Assembly: GCA_044870245.1 (NCBI GenBank)
Contig: JBIOYR010000048.1
Span: forward strand, 1-5,911
Reading direction: 5' to 3'
Length of the DNA stretch: 5,911 nt
Source of the DNA: DATAFF01 sp044870245
GTDB lineage: Bacteria; Pseudomonadota; Alphaproteobacteria; Rhizobiales; Aestuariivirgaceae
Under the pieces are notes generated by a model, which saw nothing but the letters and a program-made list of their open reading frames with translations, made no database searches and had not been told where the DNA came from. Positions 1 through 5,679 of this stretch are shown here, in pieces (the first letter of the stretch is position 1; each line of letters opens with the position of its first letter). A program made the position numbers and the translations under genes.

Positions 1-7
1 CCTCTCC
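1..7 (-). promoter_or_regulatory. Probable ribosome binding site of a next operon gene beyond the left edge
   Basis: Read on the minus strand, the last bases of the window are GGAGAGG, a strong Shine-Dalgarno-like sequence, about 45 nt after the stop codon of the lyase gene. No start codon follows because the window ends, so the gene itself is not seen. The ABC system here lacks its ATPase, so an EhuA-like ATP-binding protein is one candidate, but this is a guess. There is no T-run or terminator hairpin between the lyase stop and this point. Confidence 0.4.
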
Positions 8-52
8 ACCCGCCAGAGAAGTTAGATAAGCGACTGGCGCCAATGGATTATT

Positions 53-1051
53 TCAGCGCGAGCTTTCGTGCAGGTAGCCATGATCCGGCATGAACTCAGT
101 ATCTCTCAGGATTTGCTCCACCTCGGTCAGTGTCTCGGATGGAATGAAAATGCCGCCATGAGCCTGTGGCGGCGGTGCCTTTCGCCAGTTTCCTCCCCAG
201 GCGAGAAGGTGATCCGCTGATCGATTGGCATTGGAAAAGGCATTCCCAAACTTCAGGCTGGCCACCGCTCCGAACAATCTCTCGACCGCCTCCGATATTT
301 GGTTAGACAGTTCCATGCCCTTCTGCTTGTCACCCCTGTCGAGTGCATCAGCCATCTCTCGCAGTGCCGCCGCAAACGAATTTCCACTGCTCAACAGCCA
401 CCCGTCATAGGGTCCCGTGGGCGCCAGGGCTTCGGCATAGTGCCGCTCGGCCCCACGCAGCGCGATGATGTCCTTCACCGCACCGGCTTTCGCAACGCCA
501 TCATGACCGCTGGAATCCTTGAACATGGTGACGCGACGATTTCCCACCAGCGTTCGAACCGTATCCGGCTCGAGCATGCAGCGAGTGACCTGCGGCAACT
601 GATAGAGGGCGACCGGGAGCACGGTCGCAGCGAGCACAGCCTCATAATGTTGCCGAATTTTTGCCTGGCTGGCATTCGCGTCCATCGGAGGACAGACGGC
701 CACCCCGACGAGTTCTGACTGGATAGCCGCATTATGGTCGAGGGCTCTTGCCAGGATGCCGGCCCGCCTCACGACCTCTTCGGTTGTCGGCTGGAGCAGC
801 CCGAACAGAAGCTTGTTCTGAGGTCCGAACAACCCGGGTCTCCCAGCAAGGTGGACGAGATCCTCGAACGCTGCATCGTCAAGCTCCCAGCCGTCACCGG
901 TCGATCCGCCAAGGAGAAACTGCCGTACATTCGGGAGCAGGAATCTTACCTGCTCAGCCATCCGGTCGAGATCGAGCCGTCCGCTCGGTTCGTAATGCGA
1001 CAGCAGCGGGACCCAGAGCGGATCGGAGAGTTTCCGTGTCATGTCCGGCAT
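53..1051 (-). CDS. DapA/N-acetylneuraminate lyase superfamily aldolase (not a true dihydrodipicolinate synthase)
   Basis: A 332-residue protein of the class I (Schiff-base) aldolase family that includes dihydrodipicolinate synthase, N-acetylneuraminate lyase and related 2-oxo-acid aldolases and dehydratases. Visible family marks are GGSTGDGWE at residues 48-56 (the carboxylate-binding GxTGE-like loop), the LYQLP segment with Tyr150, and FKDSSG with the predicted Schiff-base Lys178. The TPYY segment that supplies the second tyrosine of the DHDPS triad is replaced by PPMDA (121-125), and the PGRT motif by PQVT (153-156). Lysine biosynthesis is therefore unlikely. At 332 residues it is longer than typical DapA (about 290), with a C-terminal tail after about residue 290. 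It is the last complete gene of the operon, 29 nt after the permease gene. The ATG at 1051 follows GAGG closely; ATG 1042, three codons in, is an alternative. The likely role is cleavage of a 2-oxo acid from the operon's pathway; the substrate is unknown. Confidence 0.85.
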   Translation of the reverse strand: MPDMTRKLSDPLWVPLLSHYEPSGRLDLDRMAEQVRFLLPNVRQFLLGGSTGDGWELDDAAFEDLVHLAGRPGLFGPQNKLLFGLLQPTTEEVVRRAGILARALDHNAAIQSELVGVAVCPPMDANASQAKIRQHYEAVLAATVLPVALYQLPQVTRCMLEPDTVRTLVGNRRVTMFKDSSGHDGVAKAGAVKDIIALRGAERHYAEALAPTGPYDGWLLSSGNSFAAALREMADALDRGDKQKGMELSNQISEAVERLFGAVASLKFGNAFSNANRSADHLLAWGGNWRKAPPPQAHGGIFIPSETLTEVEQILRDTEFMPDHGYLHESSR

Positions 1052-1080
1052 ATGACCTCAAAAGCGTTAGTCGGATCAAC

Positions 1081-1740
1081 TCATCTTGCCCAGCGCTGGA
1101 ACCGGTGTTCCGCCCAGGTAACCATTGAAGCCCCGCTCAGACTCATCACGAGGAAGAACGCGGCGACAATGGTGAGCGGCTCGAGGTAGCGAAAGGTTTC
1201 CGAACCGATCAGCTTCGCCGTCTGCATCATCTCCATGACGGAAATGGCCGACAGGAGAGGGGTGTCCTTGAACATCAGGATCAGGTAATTGCCGAGCGCC
1301 GGAATCATCGGAGGAATGGCTTGCGGCAAGACAACCAGCCGATACTTCCGCACTTCATCGAGGCCGAGCGCGGTCGAGGCCTCCCACTGCCCTTTCGGCA
1401 CGCCTTCGATGCCGGCCCGAAAGACTTCGGCGAGATAGGCGCTGTAATGGATGCCGATAGCCAATACGCCGGTCTCGAATGCCGGCAATCGCACACCGAA
1501 TTTTGGCATCACGAAATAGAGGAAGAACGCCTGGACGAGGAGGGGCGTGCTGCGGATGAATTCGAGCATGAATGCGAGCGTTCGCGCCAGCCACGGCCCT
1601 CCCTGCAAACGCCCGACTGCCAATGCCAGCCCGCCCAGGAATCCAATGACATACCCCAATGCGGTCGCTTTGAGCGTGACGATCGCCGCCATTCCCATCA
1701 GCGGAAGAATGGAGATGGCGAAGGGGACATCAAAGATCAC
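1081..1740 (-). CDS. ehuD: Polar amino-acid type ABC transporter permease, EhuD-like
   Basis: A 219-residue inner-membrane permease of the His/Glu/Gln/Arg/opine (HEQRO) family. Hydrophobic stretches occur at about residues 12-43, 66-80, 89-104, 148-168 and 188-205. The cytoplasmic EAA loop, which docks the ATPase, is at about 120-140 (EASTALGL, then VVLPQA). The KDTPLLSAISV segment (158-168) and SETFRYLEPLT (180-190) resemble what I recall of EhuD, the ectoine/hydroxyectoine permease, hence the symbol; substrate identity is an inference. The start is GTG at 1740, inside the stop of the upstream permease (GTGA, 4-nt overlap), and is supported by GAGGAG nine bases upstream. The two permeases should form a heterodimeric channel. 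Other HEQRO permeases for amino acids look similar, so the family is certain and the substrate is not. Confidence 0.9.
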   Translation of the reverse strand: MIFDVPFAISILPLMGMAAIVTLKATALGYVIGFLGGLALAVGRLQGGPWLARTLAFMLEFIRSTPLLVQAFFLYFVMPKFGVRLPAFETGVLAIGIHYSAYLAEVFRAGIEGVPKGQWEASTALGLDEVRKYRLVVLPQAIPPMIPALGNYLILMFKDTPLLSAISVMEMMQTAKLIGSETFRYLEPLTIVAAFFLVMSLSGASMVTWAEHRFQRWAR

Positions 1741-2417
1741 GATGGGTTTCTCCTCGCGCCGGCGAAGAGCATCGGTGGCGTGAAGCGACGTTCAGCCCTC
1801 CGGAAAGTGAGCGATATGAGTTGCGACATGCAAAAGTAGAATATCAGCACGACCGAGAACAAGCTGACCGTATCAAGGGTCGTCTGGTTGATCTGGTAGG
1901 CAATGAAGGTCAGATCGCTGATGGTGATCAATGATACGATCGAAGAGAGCTTCAGTAGATCGATGCTCATGTTGGCGAGGGGCGGAAGGGCCCGTGGCAG
2001 AGCCTGGGGAAATACGACGAGCCGGAAGGCCTGAAAGCGGCTGAGGCCGAGAGCGATTGCCGCTTCTTCTTGCCCCTTTGGTACCGACAATACCGCGCCA
2101 CGAATGAATTCGGCACAGTAGGCGCCGCTGTTGAGACCGAGGCCCAGCACCGCGACCAGAAATGGCTCGAGCGCAATGCCGAATTGCGGGAGCACGAAGA
2201 AGAGAAAGAAGAGCTGTATGAGGGCGGAAGTGCCCCGGAACAGCTCGACATAGGCACGACAGGTCCAGCGCACGATCCGCATGGGGGCTAGCAGCGCCGA
2301 TCCCACGACAATGCCGATCGCAAGAGCGATCAACTCGGCGATGACAGTGATTTTCAGTGTCGTGGCGGCACCGAGCAGTAGTGGTATCGTGTAGTCGAAG
2401 AAGCCTGGTGCCTCCAT
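1737..2417 (-). CDS. ehuC: Polar amino-acid type ABC transporter permease, EhuC-like
   Basis: A 226-residue integral membrane protein of the same HEQRO family as the next gene and its presumed partner. Hydrophobic segments lie at about residues 10-44, 66-78, 85-104, 155-172 and 184-203. The EAA loop at about 118-140 (EEAAIALGL, then VVFPQA) is the predicted ATPase contact. The upstream segment ELFRGTSALIQLFF (58-71) is the usual family motif, with R-G-T in the place of R-G-T/S-P. The basic C-terminus (RRAERR, 206-211) fits a cytoplasmic end. The ATG at 2417 is preceded by GGAG with a 5-nt gap and lies 33 nt after the PLP-enzyme gene. Two permeases of different sequence beside an EhuB-like binding protein and ectoine-type enzymes support an ectoine-like uptake role, but the permease alone does not prove the substrate. 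Confidence 0.88.
   Translation of the reverse strand: MEAPGFFDYTIPLLLGAATTLKITVIAELIALAIGIVVGSALLAPMRIVRWTCRAYVELFRGTSALIQLFFLFFVLPQFGIALEPFLVAVLGLGLNSGAYCAEFIRGAVLSVPKGQEEAAIALGLSRFQAFRLVVFPQALPRALPPLANMSIDLLKLSSIVSLITISDLTFIAYQINQTTLDTVSLFSVVLIFYFCMSQLISLTFRRAERRFTPPMLFAGARRNPS
1750..1755 (-). promoter_or_regulatory. Ribosome binding site for the GTG-started EhuD-like permease
   Basis: GAGGAG on the minus strand, nine bases before the GTG at 1740, lies inside the end of the upstream permease gene. With the GTGA stop/start overlap (1737-1740) it fixes the unusual GTG start and implies coupled translation of the two permease subunits. Confidence 0.7.
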
Positions 2418-2450
2418 GATGACTCCGCGGGAGACTTGCCGCCGACACCC

Positions 2451-3443
2451 TCACGTGCCAGCTGTTGGTAAATGAAACAGCGGAGCGGCGGCGAACGCCG
2501 ATTTGAGGATCTCGCTTGTGGTGTTTGCTCCGGTGATCACGATGACGATCCGTTTTCCATGCCAGCGGGTCTGCGTATTCCACGCGGCTGCCAGACCGGC
2601 AGCAGCTGATGGTTCCGCCAGCATGTGTCCCATGACGGCGAGAGTGTGAATCGCGCGAAGAAGATCGAGCTCCTCGACTAGGACAAACTCATCGACGAGC
2701 GCCATCATGCCGGCCAGCGCAAGCTCGGCCGGCGCGCGTGTCGCAAGCCCGTCGGCCATGGTGTGCGGCGCCTTCTCGACAGGCCGGCCAAGGTGCCTGC
2801 TCTCGGCCAGAGCACTCGCGCCCGATGCCTGAACGCCGATAATGCGAAGAGAATGGTGAATTGCCTTCAAGGCGCTGGCGCTGCCGTTGATCAGAGCTGC
2901 GTCCCCAACCGGTATCAGAGCTGCGTGAATGTCATCGAGCCGTCGCGCAATCTCCAGACCAACGGTTCCCGCGCCTTCGCTTAGATCCAGCGACCCGCCA
3001 TCATCAACGAAATGACAGCTGTTTTCGAAGGCGAAAGCACGAGCTTCCTCCTTCGTGGCGAGGCTGTCCTCTCCTGCAACACGAATCTCTGCGCCCAAGG
3101 CTGAGATCATTGCTGCCTTGACCGGGTTTGCCCCCTTCGGAAGGAAGACCGTGACCGGCAAATTGACGAGCCGACCGGCATAGGCAACAGCCTGGCCGTG
3201 GTTGCCGCTCGAGGATGCCACCAGCTTGGTGATCGATTGGCGTCTCATGGTTCGCAGAACGTCGACCAGCGCCCCGCGCAATTTGAAGCAACCGATCGGA
3301 GAGACGGTCTCGTTCTTCAGCCAGACATCGGCATCGAGGGCGCGAGACAGGAGTTCGGAACGCTCGAGTGGCGTTTCGCGGTGATAGGGCGCAAGCTCCG
3401 CCTGCGCACGTTCGACTCCAGCCAAAGTCGGAAGGTCCATCAT
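2451..3443 (-). CDS. eutB: Fold-type-II PLP enzyme, threonine dehydratase-like, EutB type
   Basis: A 330-residue cytoplasmic PLP enzyme of the serine/threonine dehydratase family. Key marks are GCFKLRGA with the predicted PLP Lys54, SSGNHGQAVA (78-87) over the substrate carboxylate, the phosphate-loop equivalent PVGDAAL (178-184), ADGLATRAP (230-238), and ITGAN (303-307) where the pyridine-contacting Ser/Thr (here Thr304) sits. The family removes water or ammonia from a hydroxy- or amino-substituted amino acid to give a 2-oxo acid. There is no C-terminal ACT regulatory domain, which separates it from biosynthetic IlvA and fits a catabolic role. Placement directly after an ectoine-hydrolase-like gene recalls EutB of hydroxyectoine degradation. 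The loop differs from the tetraglycine of classical dehydratases. The start is ATG at 3443 or the adjacent ATG at 3440; AGGAAG lies just upstream. The gene is 18 nt after its neighbour. A general Ser/Thr or hydroxyaspartate dehydratase is the main alternative. Confidence 0.82.
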   Translation of the reverse strand: MMDLPTLAGVERAQAELAPYHRETPLERSELLSRALDADVWLKNETVSPIGCFKLRGALVDVLRTMRRQSITKLVASSSGNHGQAVAYAGRLVNLPVTVFLPKGANPVKAAMISALGAEIRVAGEDSLATKEEARAFAFENSCHFVDDGGSLDLSEGAGTVGLEIARRLDDIHAALIPVGDAALINGSASALKAIHHSLRIIGVQASGASALAESRHLGRPVEKAPHTMADGLATRAPAELALAGMMALVDEFVLVEELDLLRAIHTLAVMGHMLAEPSAAAGLAAAWNTQTRWHGKRIVIVITGANTTSEILKSAFAAAPLFHLPTAGT

Positions 3444-3461
3444 TATCTTCCTGCTGATGAA

Positions 3462-4652
3462 TCAGGGTGGAATGATCGGCAGTTCCGGTGGCGCGCGGCG
3501 CGTCAGGAGTTCGATGCCGTGATCGGTGATCACGGCGTCTTCTTCGTGAAGCATCAGCTTCCTTGGGGCGTAGAACATGCCCGGTTCAATGGTGATGACC
3601 ATGCCGACTTCCAGCACCGTGTCGTCGCCGATGCGATTGGAGGGGGTCTCGGTCATCTGAATTCCGAGTCCATGCCCCATACGGGTGCCGAGCCAGTTTG
3701 ACGCCACACCTTCGAGGACTTGCGCCTGAGCTCTGAACAGGTCGGAGGCACGGATGCCGGGCCTCAACGCCTCGAGGCCGGCTTCGGTCGCCGCATGACA
3801 GGTCTCATAGGCCCGCTTGGCATCATCTGAAGCCCGTCCGAACGCCCAGTTGCGATTGAAGTCGCAGTAATAGCCGTCGAACACGCTCCCGGTGTCGATG
3901 ATCAGGACGTCACCCTCCTCGATCCTCTTGTCGGTCGGCCCCATGATCGCGTCCGGGTACCCGCCAGGCCCGGAGCAGGCAATCAGATAGGGAGCCTTGT
4001 CGATCCCGTTCTGGATAAGATCGATGTGCATGCGGCGGGTAATGTCGCATTCGCGATCGCCGATCCGGGCATAGGTACCCACCCTCTCATAGGCGTCGCT
4101 GGCGAGTTGGCAGGCCGAGCGAATTTTTGCGATCTCTGCTGGCGACTTGATTTGCCGTGCGCGGCGCAGGATTCCCTCGCAGTCCTCAGCGGTTGCCGGC
4201 GAAATGCCAGCGACGATTCGCTGGAAGTCGGCGATCGTGATGCCAATTCGTGATTCCTGCCCGATCTCGAATCCGATCCTGCCAAATTTTCCTCCGCAGC
4301 CGCGTAGAGCGTCCGTTACAAGGTCAATGCCTTCGTTCTCCGGATTGGGCGAGGGGAACGTCTGAATATTGTCCACCCAGGAAGTACGAACCGTATTCTC
4401 AATGCCCTGATTCGGCACGATCACGACTGGCTCGCCGACCCGCGGCAGAACGAAATACCATGGCCTGGTCGGACTTCGCCAAAACTGGGTTGTGAAGCCG
4501 GTCAGGTAGCGATGATTGAACTCGGAGGTGATCAGCAGACCATCGAGTCTCGCCTCCGTCATCGATTCCCGCACGCGTTCGACCCGCTGATGGTATTCGG
4601 CGAGCGGGAAATCGTAGTGGCGCAGCATCTGCGGCTTCTCGCGACCCTTCAT
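3462..4652 (-). CDS. doeA: M24 metallopeptidase-family hydrolase, ectoine hydrolase (DoeA/EutD) type
   Basis: A 396-residue cytoplasmic protein with the two-domain layout of Xaa-Pro peptidases: an N-terminal creatinase-like domain (about 10-160) and a pita-bread catalytic domain (about 165-385). All five expected metal ligands are visible: Asp253 (IDTG), Asp264 (CDFNR), His327 (GHGLG), Glu356 (IEPGM) and Glu371 (HEED). The C-terminal pattern TETPSN, APRKLMLHEED and LLTRRAPPELPII matches what I remember of DoeA/EutD, the enzyme that opens the ectoine ring to N-acetyl-diaminobutyrate, better than ordinary prolidase. The ATG at 4652 is chosen because GGGAGGG lies ten bases upstream; a TTG at 4682 in the same frame would add ten residues but has no good ribosome site, and an internal ATG at 4628 is weaker. 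The family is certain. Ectoine as substrate is probable but could be a related cyclic amidine or N-acyl compound. Confidence 0.85.
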   Translation of the reverse strand: MKGREKPQMLRHYDFPLAEYHQRVERVRESMTEARLDGLLITSEFNHRYLTGFTTQFWRSPTRPWYFVLPRVGEPVVIVPNQGIENTVRTSWVDNIQTFPSPNPENEGIDLVTDALRGCGGKFGRIGFEIGQESRIGITIADFQRIVAGISPATAEDCEGILRRARQIKSPAEIAKIRSACQLASDAYERVGTYARIGDRECDITRRMHIDLIQNGIDKAPYLIACSGPGGYPDAIMGPTDKRIEEGDVLIIDTGSVFDGYYCDFNRNWAFGRASDDAKRAYETCHAATEAGLEALRPGIRASDLFRAQAQVLEGVASNWLGTRMGHGLGIQMTETPSNRIGDDTVLEVGMVITIEPGMFYAPRKLMLHEEDAVITDHGIELLTRRAPPELPIIPP

Positions 4653-4662
4653 GAAGGAAAAG

Positions 4663-4669
4663 CCCTCCC
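4663..4669 (-). promoter_or_regulatory. Ribosome binding site deciding the M24 hydrolase start
   Basis: GGGAGGG on the minus strand, ten bases before the ATG at 4652. It argues for that ATG over the upstream in-frame TTG at 4682, which would place this site inside the coding sequence. Confidence 0.6.
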
Positions 4670-4698
4670 GTCGAGTGAGCAATCCATCGGCACCGCGG

Positions 4699-5565
4699 CT
4701 ATTGCTCGGACTTGCACAGGACAGCGGCTGTTTTGCCTGGTGGGGGCAGCTCCTCGCTCGTCACACCGAACGGCTTGACCAACGCCAGATGCTCCTTCGT
4801 TCCGATATAATCCTTCAAGGCCTGATTGAGAGCTTCGAGCAACTCCGTATCTTCGAGTCGCACGGCGAAGGCGCCGTAGCCTATGGTTTTCTCCGTATTG
4901 CGGAACGGCAGCGCCCGTTCGAACTCGCCACTGGTTCTGTCCGCGTAGATCTGAATGGCGGGCCCGTTCTGCGAGATCGCATCGACACGTCCCGAACGGA
5001 GGGCCTCGAGTTGCGAGGCTCCATCGGGAAGCTGCACCACCCGCTCGGCAGGAATTCCGGCATCCTTGGCATATTGCAAATCGACCGACCCGGCGAGGAT
5101 GCTGATAGTCGCGTCGCTGTTCTTTGCCACGTCCTCGAACGAGTGAAGCCCTTTCGGATTACCGCGGCGGACGAGAAAGCCGTTCCCAACAGCTACGGTT
5201 GGATCTGCGAAGGCGACCTGAGTGCAGCGCTTGGGGCGGATGAACAGGGCAGTCGCAATGACGTCGAACCGCTTGGCCTGAAGGCCTGGTATCAGCGAGC
5301 TGAACTCGACCAACACCCCTTCGATCTTCTCTATTCCCAGTCGTTTGACCAGCACGCGAATGATTTCCGGTGCCTCGCCCGTCAACGTCCCATCCGGCTT
5401 GAGATATCCCCACGGCGCCTCGTTCGCGAACCCGACCCTTAAAACTCCTTCGCGTCGGGCGCGTTCGAGGGTTGATTCAGACGAGATTGCGGACCTAGGA
5501 AGCAAAAGCAATGCGGGCAAGAGCCCAAGCATCAAGACATAGCGCCGAGAAGACGTGATTGGCAT
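4699..5565 (-). CDS. ehuB: Exported ABC transporter solute-binding protein, EhuB-like
   Basis: A 288-residue periplasmic binding protein of the polar amino-acid family (SBP_bac_3). The N-terminus is a signal peptide: SSRRYVLM (5-12), a hydrophobic core at about 10-22, and a likely cleavage near Ser28 (AIS before SES). The mature protein starts with the usual REGVLRVGF strand (38-46). Residues in the positions I recall for the ligand cage of Sinorhizobium EhuB are Glu49, Trp52 (Phe in EhuB), Phe88 (Tyr in EhuB), Phe108 and Arg113; their spacings match exactly, which supports an ectoine-like ligand held by aromatic and arginine contacts. The ATG at 5565 is preferred over the in-frame ATG at 5595. 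GGGGAG lies six bases before it, and the signal peptide begins properly there. The predicted transcript would also leave almost no leader for 5595. This is the first gene of the operon, and it captures the solute for the two permeases downstream. Confidence 0.87.
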   Translation of the reverse strand: MPITSSRRYVLMLGLLPALLLLPRSAISSESTLERARREGVLRVGFANEAPWGYLKPDGTLTGEAPEIIRVLVKRLGIEKIEGVLVEFSSLIPGLQAKRFDVIATALFIRPKRCTQVAFADPTVAVGNGFLVRRGNPKGLHSFEDVAKNSDATISILAGSVDLQYAKDAGIPAERVVQLPDGASQLEALRSGRVDAISQNGPAIQIYADRTSGEFERALPFRNTEKTIGYGAFAVRLEDTELLEALNQALKDYIGTKEHLALVKPFGVTSEELPPPGKTAAVLCKSEQ

Positions 5566-5571
5566 GTCTCG

Positions 5572-5577
5572 CTCCCC
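5572..5577 (-). promoter_or_regulatory. Ribosome binding site deciding the EhuB-like start
   Basis: GGGGAG on the minus strand, six bases before the ATG at 5565. The longer in-frame start at 5595 would bury this site within coding sequence and lacks an equivalent site. Confidence 0.7.
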
Positions 5578-5607
5578 TGTTTTTTGATGCAACATTCGGG
5601 GGTTTTC

Positions 5608-5635
5608 ATTATCGTAATATTTTTAGTATTGTAAA
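5608..5635 (-). promoter_or_regulatory. Putative sigma-70-type promoter of the uptake/degradation operon
   Basis: On the minus strand, TTTACA (5630-5635) is followed after 16 bases by GATAAT (5608-5613), a near-consensus -35/-10 pair in an AT-rich stretch. A start of transcription near 5601 would give a leader of about 35 nt before ATG 5565, containing the ribosome site. The spacing fits well, but this is pattern matching only, and AT-rich DNA yields chance matches. Confidence 0.5.
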
Positions 5636-5638
5636 TAT
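5617..5638. repeat. Short inverted repeat ATATTT/AAATAT overlapping the promoter
   Basis: Arms ATATTT (5617-5622) and AAATAT (5633-5638) are separated by 10 bases and cover the -35 element and spacer of the operon promoter. A repressor could sit here. Such arms are short and common in AT-rich DNA, so this is weak evidence. Confidence 0.25.
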
Positions 5639-5641
5639 CTT

Positions 5642-5655
5642 TTTCGTATACGAAA
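5642..5655. promoter_or_regulatory. Perfect 14-bp palindrome TTTCGTATACGAAA, candidate operator
   Basis: All seven base pairs of each half match, with the axis between 5648 and 5649. It lies in the divergent intergenic region, just upstream of the predicted -35 of the operon (centred near -47 if transcription starts near 5601) and about 25 bp before the ATG of the XRE-type regulator. A dimeric helix-turn-helix protein is the natural reader, most simply the adjacent regulator acting on itself and on the operon. The binding partner is inferred. Confidence 0.55.
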
Positions 5656-5679
5656 CCTGCATGAAACACGGATGCAATC

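Noticed and set aside
11..39. Inverted repeat CGCCAG/CTGGCG after the lyase gene as a terminator
   Set aside because: The stem is only 6 bp with a 17-base loop, no T-run follows on the minus strand, and a ribosome site comes right after.
299..1189. Plus-strand open frames opposite the lyase and permease genes
   Set aside because: They are antisense shadows without family motifs; the minus-strand genes carry clear conserved residues.
1873..2583. 236-codon minus-strand frame overlapping the EhuC-like permease and the PLP-enzyme end
   Set aside because: It is an alternate frame rich in Arg, His and Ser with no membrane segments; the overlapping frames have obvious permease and PLP-enzyme signatures.
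4651..5442. Long plus-strand open frame (263 codons) opposite the binding-protein and M24 genes
   Set aside because: It mirrors the antisense of well-supported genes in high-GC DNA, has no recognisable domain, and lies opposite conserved motifs of the binding protein.
5603..5632. Plus-strand promoter TTTTCA-18-TATTGT for the regulator
   Set aside because: Both elements match consensus at only four of six positions and the spacing is not ideal; such matches are expected by chance in this AT-rich stretch.
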